64,000 nucleotides of DNA from Nonomuraea helvata (GCF_039535785.1 NZ_BAAAXV010000009.1:1302001-1366000), one strand, 5' to 3'. Positions 22,556-31,199 are shown, counted from the stretch's first letter. The notes: generated from the letters alone by a model not told the origin. Made by a program: numbers and translations.

Positions 22556-22598
22556 GATGCCGCTCCGGAGCCGGCCAGGTCGTGTGAGCACATGTCTG

Positions 22599-23489
22599 TC
22601 ACGACCGCGCGGCCAGTTCCAGTGCGGCGCGCACCCGCTGGGCATCCGCCGCCAGGACGACGACAGCACCGAGGACCGGGCCCGCAGAAAAGCCCGCCCC
22701 GGTCAGGAGATCGCGCCCATCGTCCTCCACGCGCTGCCACCAGCGCTCCTCGGCTCGCCACAGCTCGCCCGGATCCTCAATCTCGTGCAGCACCCAGCGC
22801 GCCGCCGCAGGAAGCCGCTCGACCATCTCGCCCGGAGAGGAAGCGTCGAGCGCGCCGCCCCCGAGGAGCACGCGGCAGCGAGCCCTCGCCTTGTCGGCCA
22901 GTCCGTCGCCCTCTCCCAAGCGTGCCCGGGCGAGAAGCAGAGCCGTCGCCCCGAGAGCCCACGACCTCGCCTGAGGGATGGCCGCGACCACCCGTTCGGC
23001 CCATGCCAGGCGCATGCCCAACTGGATCTCGCGGCGGCCGGCACCACCCGGATCTCCCCACGGTGACGCGGCCAGCGCCGCCCGCAGTTCGGGGAGTGAG
23101 CCGCAGAGCCGCAGCCGTGGCCACGCGGTGCCGAGGGAGCCCAAGGTGAATTCGGGTTCTGCCTCGCCTCCCGCGAACCGGTACATCAGCTCATCCGCGT
23201 TGGCCAGTTCGAACCAGCGGGCCAGCACACGCACCATCTGGCCCCCCTCCCGAGGCAGCCAGCCCGCCAGAACGCGCAGATGCCACAGCAACGTGGCCAG
23301 GACCGCCCACTGGGCCTCGGCCAGACTCTGTCCACGCCGCACATCGTGCCCGTAGGGCGTGTCCTTCAGCAGCGCCACCGCCTCGCCGACAGACCCGCAT
23401 TCCGCGATGCGCCGCGCATACACCATCCCGGCCCTCCGTCGGACGAGAGCCCTCGCACGTGTCGCCCCCGCGACCCAGGAAACGGTCAT
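22599..23489 (-). CDS. V/A-type ATPase subunit C
   Basis: The funnel subunit (AC39/V0d type) linking central stalk to c-ring. 296 residues, mostly helical, rich in Trp/Arg/Leu: YARRIAECGSVGEAVALLKDTPYG near the start is typical of the first repeat. ATG at 23489 overlaps the stop of the H/G gene (ATGA). Sequence conservation in this family is low, so the assignment leans on length, helical pattern and operon position. Confidence 0.8.
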   Translation of the reverse strand: MTVSWVAGATRARALVRRRAGMVYARRIAECGSVGEAVALLKDTPYGHDVRRGQSLAEAQWAVLATLLWHLRVLAGWLPREGGQMVRVLARWFELANADELMYRFAGGEAEPEFTLGSLGTAWPRLRLCGSLPELRAALAASPWGDPGGAGRREIQLGMRLAWAERVVAAIPQARSWALGATALLLARARLGEGDGLADKARARCRVLLGGGALDASSPGEMVERLPAAARWVLHEIEDPGELWRAEERWWQRVEDDGRDLLTGAGFSAGPVLGAVVVLAADAQRVRAALELAARS

Positions 23490-23920
23490 GACCGGTCGTC
23501 GGCCAAGGACCTGACCAGCTCGGTCACCCGGGCCACCATCTCCGGCATCCGAGCAGCGGAGCGACTGCGGATGCCATCAGCAGCGGTGGCAGCCTCCCGC
23601 AGGAGCGTCGCCGTAGCCTGATCATTACGCTGGCGAGCCATGGCCGATGATCGTGCGCGCTCCGCCTCAGCCTCCGCACGGGCCGCCGAGACGATGGCCA
23701 CTGCCTGATCGTGGGCGCGCTTTCGGATCTGGTCTGTCATACGGTGGGTGCGCTGTCGCTCGCTCGCGCAGCCCGCCTGGACGTCGGCGAGAGCCGAGAA
23801 GATCGGCGCCAGTTCGTCAGCCTGGTCGGCCACGTAGTCGACAGGGACGCCCGAAGGGGCGGCCGCGCCAGGCACACCGGAAGGGCGGAACCGCGCCAGG
23901 AAATCGCTCAACCGGGCCAT
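23486..23920 (-). CDS. V/A-type ATPase subunit G/H-like peripheral-stalk protein
   Basis: 144 residues from ATG at 23920, with GGAGG seven bases upstream; first gene of the operon. Residues about 55-120 are a charged Ala-rich helix (RKRAHDQAVAIVSAARAEAEAERARSS...), the coiled coil expected of the stalk partner of subunit E. The N-terminal 40 residues (DFLARFRPSGVPGAAAPSG) are unusual and could be a linker. Assignment by position and coiled-coil nature. Confidence 0.7.
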   Translation of the reverse strand: MARLSDFLARFRPSGVPGAAAPSGVPVDYVADQADELAPIFSALADVQAGCASERQRTHRMTDQIRKRAHDQAVAIVSAARAEAEAERARSSAMARQRNDQATATLLREAATAADGIRSRSAARMPEMVARVTELVRSLADDRS

Positions 23921-24059
23921 CACTCACCTCCCCGCCAACAAACCGTCACCTTGGGTGATGCCCCCTAACAGGCCAAAACTCGGTCAATGCACAGGCGAAT
24001 ATCCACCAGGGTGTACGTCAACATCCGCTTCGAACCCACGATCTGGGGCGACGACTGGA

Positions 24060-24968
24060 TCAGCCCGGCGGTGGTGTCACGGCGACAGGGCACGCGGCCT
24101 CCAACAGCGCCGTCTGAGTGACCGGTCCAACAAGCATCGTGGGCGTCGAGCCGACGCCATGGCTGCCGAGCACCAGCAGCGTCGCGTCCCGAGCCGCGTC
24201 GATCACAGCACGTTCGGGGCGCCCGACGATGAACTCGGTCGTAACCGGCACAGCCGGGTGCCGTCGGATCAGCGACGAAACGGCCTCCCTGAAGCCGGCC
24301 TCCGCGTTGACCCGCATCTGCCTGCGATCCACGAAGGGCAGACCGTCCTGGCCGGTCAGGTCACCGGCGTCCTGCCAGCAGCACACGGCTCTCACCGCCC
24401 CGCCACGCAGCTCGGCCTCTTCGAAGGCGAAGTCCAGCGCCGCCTGTCCGGCGGGCGACCCGTCCGCGCCGACCACGATCTGTGCGACGCCCTCCGGCAC
24501 CGGCACGCCATCGGGCCCGACGATGACGACGGGCCGGACACTGTGCGCCGGAACCTGTACGGCCGCCGATCCCACCCGAAGTTCCTCGAACCCGCCCTGC
24601 CCCCGGGATCCGAGCACCGCCAACTCGGCATCGCGCACGGCCTGCAGGAGAACCGCCGAGGCCACGCCTCTCCCCAGCAGCGGCCGGACGTCGACCAGCG
24701 GAGCAAGCTCTCGCGCATGGCGCACGCCTTCTTCCACCACAGCGGTGGCAATGCCCTCCACCTGGGCCAGAACCTCCCTGACCACGGGGCGCCGGGGATA
24801 GGGCCAATGCCAGACATGGCACACCACAAGAGGCAACTGACGCAGTCGCGCCTCCTCCACGGCCCAGCGCAGCGCTTGCTCGCTGCCGGGCGACTCGTCG
24901 TAGCCGACGACAATGGAGCGCCGCCCGGCGCTGGCCACGGCAGCCGCCGCCTCTGATTCCGCCGACAT
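24060..24968 (-). CDS. Universal stress protein, tandem UspA domains
   Basis: 302 residues from ATG at 24968. Two UspA domains: the first from SIVVGYDESPGSEQALRWAV to GSAAVQVPAHSVRPVVIVG, the second from IVVGADGSPAGQAALDFAF to the end. Both show the ATP-binding G-x2-G-x9-G(S/T) type loop (GSRGQGGFEELRVGSAA; GSHGVGSTPTMLVGPVT). In mycobacteria tandem Usps belong to the DosR dormancy regulon and help arrest growth. DosR-like boxes lie upstream at 25089-25126, shared with the divergent Rv1738-like gene. Confidence 0.92.
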   Translation of the reverse strand: MSAESEAAAAVASAGRRSIVVGYDESPGSEQALRWAVEEARLRQLPLVVCHVWHWPYPRRPVVREVLAQVEGIATAVVEEGVRHARELAPLVDVRPLLGRGVASAVLLQAVRDAELAVLGSRGQGGFEELRVGSAAVQVPAHSVRPVVIVGPDGVPVPEGVAQIVVGADGSPAGQAALDFAFEEAELRGGAVRAVCCWQDAGDLTGQDGLPFVDRRQMRVNAEAGFREAVSSLIRRHPAVPVTTEFIVGRPERAVIDAARDATLLVLGSHGVGSTPTMLVGPVTQTALLEAACPVAVTPPPG

Positions 24969-25088
24969 GGTGAACGCATTTCCCGCCGTCGCCGAACGAG
25001 ACCCGGCAGACGACCAAACCTTGGGCAAGGAGCATTGACGTGCTCTCTGCCCACCTCTGCACAGGCCGCCTTGCTCTCCTGGCACGTA

Positions 25089-25126
25089 GGGCCATTGGTC
25101 CGGCGTGCTTGCGGACCTTCGCCCCT
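25089..25126. promoter_or_regulatory. Two DosR/DevR-box-like palindromes
   Basis: GGGCCATTGGTCC (25089-25101) and GGACCTTCGCCCCTG (25112-25126) resemble the DevR/DosR site, consensus TTSGGGACTWWAGTCCCSAA. They sit between the Usp gene and the Rv1738-like gene, 60-100 bases from the latter start. The second box closely matches the one at 42785 and, read on the minus strand, the one at 27011. Binding by a DosR homologue is inferred; no such regulator is in the window. Confidence 0.5.
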
Positions 25127-25185
25127 GCCAGGCGTGGCGAACCTCCGGTGGAATGGAGGCCTGAGCCGTGAAGGAGGTCGCGGTC

Positions 25186-25455
25186 ATGCAAGCCAAGCAG
25201 TGGACAGTGCAGATCTACATCAACGAGGACGGCAACGACACCTGCGCGCGAGCCGTGCTCACCACCCGGGACGGTACAGGGCTGGCCGGCACCGGCCGGG
25301 CTCGCCGCAACCCGGCGGATCCCTCGGTACCGGAGATCGGGGACGAGCTGGCGGTTTCACGTGCCCTGACCGATCTGGCGGAGAAGCTTGCTGTGGTCGC
25401 GCAACGCGACATCACCGAGTTCGCCCGTTCCCCGGTCCCGAGCCGTTCATGGTGA
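25186..25455 (+). CDS. DUF1876 protein, Rv1738/Rv2632c-like (dormancy-associated)
   Basis: 89 residues from the ATG that follows AAGGAGGTCGCGGTC. Strongly similar in layout to mycobacterial Rv1738: QWTVQIYINEDGNDTCARA, GLAGTGRARRNPADPSVPEI, GDELAVSRALTDLAEKL. Rv1738 is one of the most induced DosR genes and resembles ribosome hibernation-promoting factors in fold, so a role in translation shutdown under hypoxia is likely but not proven. DosR-like boxes lie directly upstream. Confidence 0.88.
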   Translation: MQAKQWTVQIYINEDGNDTCARAVLTTRDGTGLAGTGRARRNPADPSVPEIGDELAVSRALTDLAEKLAVVAQRDITEFARSPVPSRSW

Positions 25456-25477
25456 GCCTCGACTGCGGACTCGCCGG

Positions 25478-26965
25478 TCAGTCGGGTTCGATCTGAGATC
25501 TCTGGAAACGCCACGACACGTTCCGCTCAGGCGGGTGGACGGCGGCCAGCGCACGTGCCAGCGTCTCTTGTGGGGAAGCGCTGGTGTCGATCTCGATCGC
25601 GCCCGGCCACGGCGGCATGGCCGCGGTCATGGTGGCGCCGATGGTTTCGTCCGCGTCGGAGAGCTCCGGCGGGCGGGTGGCGAGCCGGGCAGAGGCGATC
25701 TGCGGCATGACGGTGCACAGGAGCGCGACCAGGTCGCTGGAGGTCCGGACGGCCACGTCCGCGGCCATCGTGCGATGCCGCTCTTCGCTCCAGGAGGCGT
25801 CCAGGACGACCGGCTCGCCCTGTGCGAGCAGGAGTTCGGCGCGCGACAGCAGTTCGGCGTAGGTGCCGGCGGTGTGGCCGGGGTCGTAGATGCCCTGCCG
25901 GTACGGCGCGCTCGCGGACTGCGCCGGATCGAGACCGGCCAGTTCCTTGCGGATGCGGTCACTGCGCAGCAACGTGTACCCGAGCCGGTCGGCCAGCGCG
26001 CCGCCCAGCGTCGATTTCCCGCTCGCGGGTGGGCCGCCGACCAGGACCAGCGTGACCGCTCCCGCATGCAGATGGCGTAGCGCGAGCTCGGCCAGCCGCC
26101 GCGCCTCCCACTCGGCGTCCATGTCGCCTTGCCAGTGGCGCAGGCAGGCGACCTTGGCGCGGACGAACGCCCGGTAGGCGACGTAGTGGTGCCACAGCGC
26201 CGTCGGCGCCGGATCGCCGCTGAACTCGACGTACCAGCGCAGGAACAGCTCGGCCAGCCGCGGCGCTCCCAGCCATTCGAGGTCCATGGCGAGGAAGGCG
26301 GCGTCGTCCAGGCCGTCCACGAAGCGCAGGCGCTCGTCGAACTCCAGGCAGTCGAGAATCCGCGGCCCGTCGTCCAGGCAGAAGATGTCGTCGGCCAGCA
26401 GATCGCCGTGGCCGTCGACGATGCGGCCCTCGGCGATGCGCCTCTCGAACAGGGACGCTCTGCCGGACAGGAAGCGCAGCGCGAGGTGCTCGATCTCGTC
26501 CAGCACGCCGGGCTCGATCGTGGCGCCGGGCAGGGCGCGTACCTGCCCGAAACTGTCCGTCCAGCGCCCGCGCAGCATCTCACGACTGCCTTCCCGGTCG
26601 ATCTGCGGGCCGTGCCGGGCCATGGCGTGCAGCCCGGCGAGCTGCCGTGCCACGAAGCGCAAACAGTCGTCCACGGGCCTGCCCACCCGCACGAGCGTGG
26701 CCAGGCGGCGCTCGTCGGGCATGCGGCGCATCACGACGAGATGCTCGCAGACCGTGCCGTCCGGGCCGAGCACGTCGGCCACGCCCTCGTAGACGTCGGG
26801 GGCCAGCCTGCGATTCAGCTCCACCTCACGGTGGCAGGCAGCCTGCCTCGCGCGCACGGTGCTGAAGTCGAGGAAGCCAAGGCTGACGGGCTTCTTCAGC
26901 TTGTACGCATGCTCGCCGAGCAAAAACACCACCGCGGCATGCGTCTCCTTGACGTGGGTGAACAC
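25478..26965 (-). CDS. Rv2004c-like bifunctional kinase (APH-like domain plus P-loop kinase)
   Basis: 495 residues from a GTG at 26965 (GGAGGTGGGCTC upstream), nearly the length of Mtb Rv2004c. Residues 1-320 form an aminoglycoside-phosphotransferase-like domain with IVDGHGDLLADDIFCLDDG as catalytic loop; residues about 325-495 form a P-loop kinase with GGPPASGKST. Rv2004c belongs to the DosR regulon in M. tuberculosis; its substrate is unknown. A DosR-box-like palindrome lies 46-62 bases before the start. Confidence 0.88.
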   Translation of the reverse strand: MFTHVKETHAAVVFLLGEHAYKLKKPVSLGFLDFSTVRARQAACHREVELNRRLAPDVYEGVADVLGPDGTVCEHLVVMRRMPDERRLATLVRVGRPVDDCLRFVARQLAGLHAMARHGPQIDREGSREMLRGRWTDSFGQVRALPGATIEPGVLDEIEHLALRFLSGRASLFERRIAEGRIVDGHGDLLADDIFCLDDGPRILDCLEFDERLRFVDGLDDAAFLAMDLEWLGAPRLAELFLRWYVEFSGDPAPTALWHHYVAYRAFVRAKVACLRHWQGDMDAEWEARRLAELALRHLHAGAVTLVLVGGPPASGKSTLGGALADRLGYTLLRSDRIRKELAGLDPAQSASAPYRQGIYDPGHTAGTYAELLSRAELLLAQGEPVVLDASWSEERHRTMAADVAVRTSSDLVALLCTVMPQIASARLATRPPELSDADETIGATMTAAMPPWPGAIEIDTSASPQETLARALAAVHPPERNVSWRFQRSQIEPD

Positions 26966-27010
26966 GAGCCCACCTCCACCTCTAGTACAGATCTTGAAGG
27001 TATCCGCCAC

Positions 27011-27027
27011 CAGGGCCGAAAGACCCG
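27011..27027 (-). promoter_or_regulatory. DosR-box-like palindrome upstream of the Rv2004c-like gene
   Basis: On the minus strand the sequence reads GGGTCTTTCGGCCCTG, close to the box GGGACCTTCGGCCCTG found at 42785 and to known DevR/DosR sites. Position 46-62 bases before the GTG fits an activator site just upstream of a promoter. Confidence 0.5.
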
Positions 27028-27051
27028 AGTCGGGAACCACCGCAACCACGG

Positions 27052-27747
27052 TCAGGCACCGCCCCACATGGTGAGGTTGGCGACGACGTCGTCGTGTTTC
27101 CAGCCGAGCTTGTCGTGTACGGCCACGACGCCGTCGATGCTCTCGGCCAGGCGGACGGCGGCGATGGCCTGGCTGTGCTCAGGAACCGTTCCGGACAGGG
27201 TCACCGTGCCGTCGGCCACTGTGACCTCCAGCTTGAGGACATCGTTGTGGATGGCCTCTCGGACCTGGTTGTCGATGTCGGTGTCCGGTCGGAGGAATAC
27301 CTTGATCAGGTCGCGGCGGCTGACGATGCCGACGAGCCTTCCGTCGGAGTCGACCACGGGCAGGCGCTTGACGCCGTACTTGTCCATCTGCCGTGCGGCC
27401 AGCACGACGGGAGTGTCGGGGGTGGTGGTGCGGGCGGGGGAGGTCATCAGCTCGCCGGCGGTCTCGCCGAGCGCCTTGTAGAAGCCGCTGCCCTCGCTGC
27501 CGACGGTGTGGCGGATGCGGGCACGCAGCGGCGGGAGGTAACTGTCGCCGTAGTAGCTCTGCTTGAACTCCTGTTTGGCCAGCAGGTCGGCCTCGGACAC
27601 CACGCCTACGACGCGGTTGTCGTCGTCCAGCACGGGAACGCCGCTGACGCCTCTGTTGATGAGCTGCTCGGCTACGGTGTGGAAGGAGGCGCCGGCGTTG
27701 ACGGCGGACACGTCGGTGGTCATCACGTCCTGAACAGTGGTTCTCAT
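27052..27747 (-). CDS. CBS-pair plus BON domain protein
   Basis: 231 residues. A CBS pair spans residues about 1-150 (TVQDVMTTDVSAVN; GVSGVPVLDDDNRVVGVVSEADLL; then TSPARTTTPDTPVVLAARQM; GVKRLPVVDSDGRLVGIVSRRDL), and a BON domain follows (EVTVADGTVTLSGTVPEHSQA). CBS pairs bind adenosyl ligands; the DosR gene hrp1 (Rv2626c) encodes a CBS-pair protein. It is the last gene of an operon of three CBS genes, of which the middle one is broken, and its ATG overlaps the stop region of that gene. Confidence 0.9.
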   Translation of the reverse strand: MRTTVQDVMTTDVSAVNAGASFHTVAEQLINRGVSGVPVLDDDNRVVGVVSEADLLAKQEFKQSYYGDSYLPPLRARIRHTVGSEGSGFYKALGETAGELMTSPARTTTPDTPVVLAARQMDKYGVKRLPVVDSDGRLVGIVSRRDLIKVFLRPDTDIDNQVREAIHNDVLKLEVTVADGTVTLSGTVPEHSQAIAAVRLAESIDGVVAVHDKLGWKHDDVVANLTMWGGA

Positions 27748-28342
27748 GAGGATCTCCTGATGTGCTTGACCCGGACGATGCCGGGTACGGTGCGGGCGAG
27801 CAGGTCAGCGATACGGTCGGCGTGCTCGTGGGGTGCCCCGGACAGCTCGGCCACGCCCTCGTGCACGGTGACGTTCCAGCCCGGGCCGGAGGGGTAGTGC
27901 TCGCGCAGCGCGCACGGCCGCCTCACGCAGGTCCTCGTCCGATCGGGCCAGCATCGCCATCAGGTCGCGGCGGCTCACCATGCCGACGATCTGTTTGCCG
28001 CGGAGCACGGGCAGGCTCTTGACGTGCTTGCGCACCATGAGGTCGATGGCGGTGTTGACGTCGATCGTCGGTGACGGTGATGACCTGGGGCGTCATCACT
28101 TCCATCACCCGGCACGGCGGCTCGTGCGCCGGGGGCATGGGACGTACTGTGGCGCGGGGATCGGGCTCGAACTCCCCGCGCAGCAGGTCCAGCTCGCTGA
28201 CCACGCCAACCAGGCGGTCACTGCCGTCGAGGACGGGAGCCGCGGCGATGTTGTGGCTGTAGAGAATCCGGATGGCCCGGCGCACCGGGTCGGTACTGCG
28301 GACCGTGACGGCCGGGCTGCTCATGACTTCGCGCACGAGCAT
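27744..28342 (-). pseudogene. CBS-BON protein gene with two frameshifts
   Basis: ATG at 28342 begins MLVREVMSSPAVTVRSTD and reads the first CBS motif in frame to VMEVMTPQVITVTD near 28065. The next frame then continues with MVRKHVKSLPVLRGKQIVGM and VSRRDLMAMLARSDEDLREA, and a third frame (27926-27744) finishes with WNVTVHEGVAELSGAPHEHA, a BON domain. The parts in three frames add up to one ordinary CBS-CBS-BON protein. Two indels, near 28062 and 27915, break it. Sequencing error is possible, but two independent shifts favour decay. Confidence 0.75.
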
Positions 28343-28344
28343 GG

Positions 28345-29025
28345 CTACCGGGCTCCCCCCGCGGAGTCGTCGGTCTTCCAGGTGATCTTGTTGATGACGT
28401 CGACCACGCCGTTGACCCTGGCGGTCATGCGGGCCGCGATGGCGCCCTCGGTGCGGCGCTCCATCCAGCCGGACAGGGTGACGACGCCCTGGTGGACCTC
28501 CACCCGCACACCGTCGGTGTCGACCCACAGTGCCTGGTCGAGGATGTCGTCGCGGATCTCAGCGGCGATCTCCTCATCCCCGCGCACGAACAGCTTGACC
28601 AGGTCACGGCGGCTGACGATGCCCTGCAGGCGGCCGTTGTAGTCGACGACCGCCAGCCTCTTGACGTCATGGGCGTCCATGAGGCGCGCGGCCGCGACCG
28701 CCGACGCATCCGGGAAGATGGTGATCGCAGGGCTGGTCATCAGCTCGGCCGCGGTATCTCCGGCGGCCTTCCGGCGGCCCTTGAGGTGATGCAGCCGGGC
28801 GCGCAGCGGCGGCCGGGAGCCCTCACGGCAGAACTCCTCGCGGAACTCCTCCTTGCGCAGCAGGTCCACCTCGGACACCATGCCGATCACATGGTCGTCG
28901 TCGTCCAGCACCGGGACGGCGCTGATGCCGCCGGCGATGAGCGCTTCGGCGATCTCCTTGAACGAGGTGGCAGCGGTGACGGCGACGGCCTTGCTGGTCA
29001 TCACATCCGCTACGGTCATGCGCAT
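28345..29025 (-). CDS. CBS-pair plus BON domain protein
   Basis: 226 residues from ATG at 29025, AGGAGC upstream; an in-frame ATG at 29095 (MKATEKEERED...) also has GGAG and could add 23 charged residues. Same layout as its paralogues: TVADVMTSKAVAVTAATSFK, PVLDDDDHVIGMVSEVDLL, RLAVVDYNGRLQGIVSRRDL, then the BON domain (EVHQGVVTLSGWMERRTEG). First gene of the CBS operon; a DosR-like box lies about 95 bases upstream. The family probably senses adenylate state under energy stress. Confidence 0.9.
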   Translation of the reverse strand: MRMTVADVMTSKAVAVTAATSFKEIAEALIAGGISAVPVLDDDDHVIGMVSEVDLLRKEEFREEFCREGSRPPLRARLHHLKGRRKAAGDTAAELMTSPAITIFPDASAVAAARLMDAHDVKRLAVVDYNGRLQGIVSRRDLVKLFVRGDEEIAAEIRDDILDQALWVDTDGVRVEVHQGVVTLSGWMERRTEGAIAARMTARVNGVVDVINKITWKTDDSAGGAR

Positions 29026-29120
29026 GGCCGACCAGCTCCTTTCCAACTTCTGCACGGCGTGGTCCTCACGCTCCTCTTTCTCAGTTGCTTTCATCACAGC
29101 TCCAGGCGGAGGCAGGGCAT

Positions 29121-29137
29121 AGGGCCGGAAGTCCCGA
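29121..29137 (-). promoter_or_regulatory. DosR-box-like palindrome upstream of the CBS operon
   Basis: Minus strand reads TCGGGACTTCCGGCCCT, matching the conserved halves GGGAC and GGCCCT seen in other boxes of this window. It sits 96-112 bases upstream of the first CBS gene and also about 40 bases before the pncB remnant on the other strand. Confidence 0.5.
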
Positions 29138-29177
29138 GTGGTGGCGGTCGTTGGTCCGCGCGGTTGCCGCGCCGCCA

Positions 29178-29446
29178 ATGGCCGGGACCCGAACGACCGC
29201 CATCGCGGGCTTCTCGGCCACCAGCAACGTCGAGGCGGCTCGTAAGTACGGTCTGCAGGCCGTGGGCACCATGGCACACTCCTACATCGAGGCGTTCCTC
29301 GATGAGTGGGCCGCGTCAGCGGCGGCCTCGACGAGTACGCCATCGCCGTCCTGATCGCGCAGAACGCCCCCATCGATGCGTATGCCGTGGGCACCAAGGT
29401 AGGCGCGTCCGCCGATGCCCCGTACCTGGACTCCGAGAAGGCACCC
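29178..29446 (+). pseudogene. Nicotinate phosphoribosyltransferase (pncB-like) remnant
   Basis: One frame reads RTTAIAGFSATSNVEAARKY and VGTMAHSYIEAF; another, from about 29330, reads GLDEYAIAVLIAQNAPIDAY and VGTKVGASADAPYLDS. Both blocks are characteristic of nicotinate phosphoribosyltransferase, but roughly 100 residues that normally separate them are missing, as are the N- and C-terminal parts. In M. tuberculosis pncB2 (Rv0573c) is a DosR-regulon gene, so this may be a lost member of the dormancy cluster. Confidence 0.8.
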
Positions 29447-29704
29447 CCGGGGCATGTGCCACTGCTCGCTCGTTGCCGTGATGCGGGGAGGGCATCGGCT
29501 CTCGCCTGCCGAGCCGCTGGCCGAAGCGTCGAAGCGATGCGCCACCGACCTTGCCCAGCTTCCCGAGGGCGCCCGCGCGCTGCACGAACCTGTACCAATC
29601 CCGGTGCACCACAGTCCGCCGCTTATCCGGCTCCGCACCCGGGTTCAGGCAGCGCTCGCCGGAGGAAGCGGGTCCCATAACGGTACGAAAGACCGCACCA
29701 CAAA

Positions 29705-29735
29705 GGACCAAATCCCCTAATTGGACAAACGCCCC
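29705..29735. promoter_or_regulatory. Tandem DosR-box-like sites upstream of the FBP aldolase/phosphatase gene
   Basis: GGACCAAATCCCC (29705-29717) and GGACAAACGCCCC (29723-29735) share GGAC-N5-CCCC and are spaced 18 bases apart. The minus-strand reading of the first, GGGGATTTGGTCC, is near DevR/DosR sites. They end 42 bases before the ATG at 29777. Confidence 0.45.
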
Positions 29736-29776
29736 AAAACAAGACTGAGAGGAGGCACCATCAGGAGGCGATCAAG

Positions 29777-30904
29777 ATGGTCACTCTCAGTATCATCAAG
29801 GCCGACACCGGGGGATTCGTCGGCCACACGGCCGTGCATCCGGACATGATGGCCGAGGCACGCCGCGAGATGACCCGCGGCATCGAATCAGGCCTGCTCA
29901 TCGACGGGCACGTGGCCAGCTGCGGCGACGACGTCTCGCTCATCATGACCCACACCTACGGCCCGGACGCGGACCTCATCCACTCCTTCGCCTGGGACAC
30001 CTTCCAGGCCACGACGCACATCGCCAAGGAACTCGGCCTGTACGGCGCCGGCCAGGACCTGCTGTCCGACGCCTTCTCCGGCAACCTGCGCGGCATGGGC
30101 CCCGGCTACGCCGAGCTTGAGTTCGAGGAACGCCCCTCCGACCCGGTGATCTGCTTCCTGGCCGACAAGACCGAGCCCGGAGCATGGAACCTGCCGCTGT
30201 ACAAGATGTTCGCGGACCCGTTCAACACTGCCGGCCTGGTCATCGACCAGAAGATGCACGCCGGCTTCACCTTCGAGGTCTACGACCTCTACGAGGAGAA
30301 GCGCATCTTCTTCGACTGCCCCGCCGAGCTGTACGAGATGCTCATGTACATCGGCGCACCCGCCCGCTACGTCATCCACAGCGTCCGTTCCAAGACGCTC
30401 GACGAGACCGCGGCCGCGACCAGCACCCAGCGGCTGTCGCTCATCGCCGGCAAGTACGTCGGCAAGGACGATCCCGTGATGATCGTCCGCTGCCAGTCAG
30501 GACTGCCCGCCGTGGGTGAGGTGCTGGAGCCCTTCACCTTCGCCTACGGGGTCGCCGGCTGCATGCGCGGCTCGCACCACGCACCGCTCATGCCCGTCTC
30601 CAGCGGTGACGCGCACCCGTCGCGTTTCGACGGTCCACCGCGTGTGGTGGCGTTGGGCTTCCAGCTCCACGACGGCAAGCTGATCGGCCCGCGCGATCTG
30701 TTCGCCGACCCCGCCTTCGACCGGGCACGCGAGCAGGCGAACGAGGCCATGGACTACTTCCGCCGCCACGGCCCGTTCGAACCGCACCGGCTGCCGCTGG
30801 AGGACCTGGAGTACACCACCATGACCATCCTCACCAAGCGGCTTGCCAGCCGCTGGACCCCGATGACGACCGAACTCGCCACGGCCGGAACGAGCCGGAG
30901 CTGA
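29777..30904 (+). CDS. Archaeal-type fructose-1,6-bisphosphate aldolase/phosphatase (class V FBPase)
   Basis: 375 residues from ATG at 29777, AGGAGG upstream. The start TLSIIKADTGGFVGHTAVHP contains the metal-binding D-x-G-x3-GH motif of bifunctional FBP aldolase/phosphatase; SCGDDVSLIMTHTYG, DKTEPGAWNLPLYKMFADPFNTAGLVID and VIHSVRSK follow in order. This unidirectional gluconeogenic enzyme is typical of archaea and a few deep or thermophilic bacteria; it makes fructose-6-phosphate from triose phosphates. Its placement with GH65 phosphorylase and PDH-type genes suggests carbon-flow control in dormancy. Tandem DosR-like boxes upstream. Confidence 0.9.
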   Translation: MVTLSIIKADTGGFVGHTAVHPDMMAEARREMTRGIESGLLIDGHVASCGDDVSLIMTHTYGPDADLIHSFAWDTFQATTHIAKELGLYGAGQDLLSDAFSGNLRGMGPGYAELEFEERPSDPVICFLADKTEPGAWNLPLYKMFADPFNTAGLVIDQKMHAGFTFEVYDLYEEKRIFFDCPAELYEMLMYIGAPARYVIHSVRSKTLDETAAATSTQRLSLIAGKYVGKDDPVMIVRCQSGLPAVGEVLEPFTFAYGVAGCMRGSHHAPLMPVSSGDAHPSRFDGPPRVVALGFQLHDGKLIGPRDLFADPAFDRAREQANEAMDYFRRHGPFEPHRLPLEDLEYTTMTILTKRLASRWTPMTTELATAGTSRS

Positions 30905-30920
30905 CAGAGACGGAGGAGCC

Positions 30921-31124
30921 ATGAAGGCAGCAGTAGGAGACCGGCTGGTGGTCGAAGGCGCCCATCAGGGCGAACCACGCCGCATCGGCGTCATCGTCGC
31001 CCTGCACCACGACGACGGCACACCGCCCTACGTGGTCCGTTGGTTCGATGAAGAGCACGAGACCCTGGTCTATCCGGGGCCGGACGCCCACGTCGAACAC
31101 CATGACACCCGCCTCGGACGGTGA
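30921..31124 (+). CDS. DUF1918 protein (67 aa)
   Basis: 67 residues, GGAGG just before ATG at 30921, 16 bases after the previous gene, so probably co-transcribed. The layout KAAVGDRLVVEGAHQGEPRR, IGVIVALHHDDGTPPYVVRW and LVYPGPDAHVEHH is that of DUF1918, a small SH3-like fold of unknown function common in actinobacterial stress clusters. Confidence 0.88.
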   Translation: MKAAVGDRLVVEGAHQGEPRRIGVIVALHHDDGTPPYVVRWFDEEHETLVYPGPDAHVEHHDTRLGR

Positions 31125-31199
31125 CCGATCAAGGTCATGGCGCGGTCGCCGCGTTGGCGTCCGAGACTTTGCTGGTACGTCCGGCAACAGCTCGGACGG

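Noticed and set aside
24790..24815. AGGGCCAATGCC inside the Usp gene, similar to the DosR-like boxes
   Set aside because: Lies in coding sequence with only a weak match; not counted as a site.
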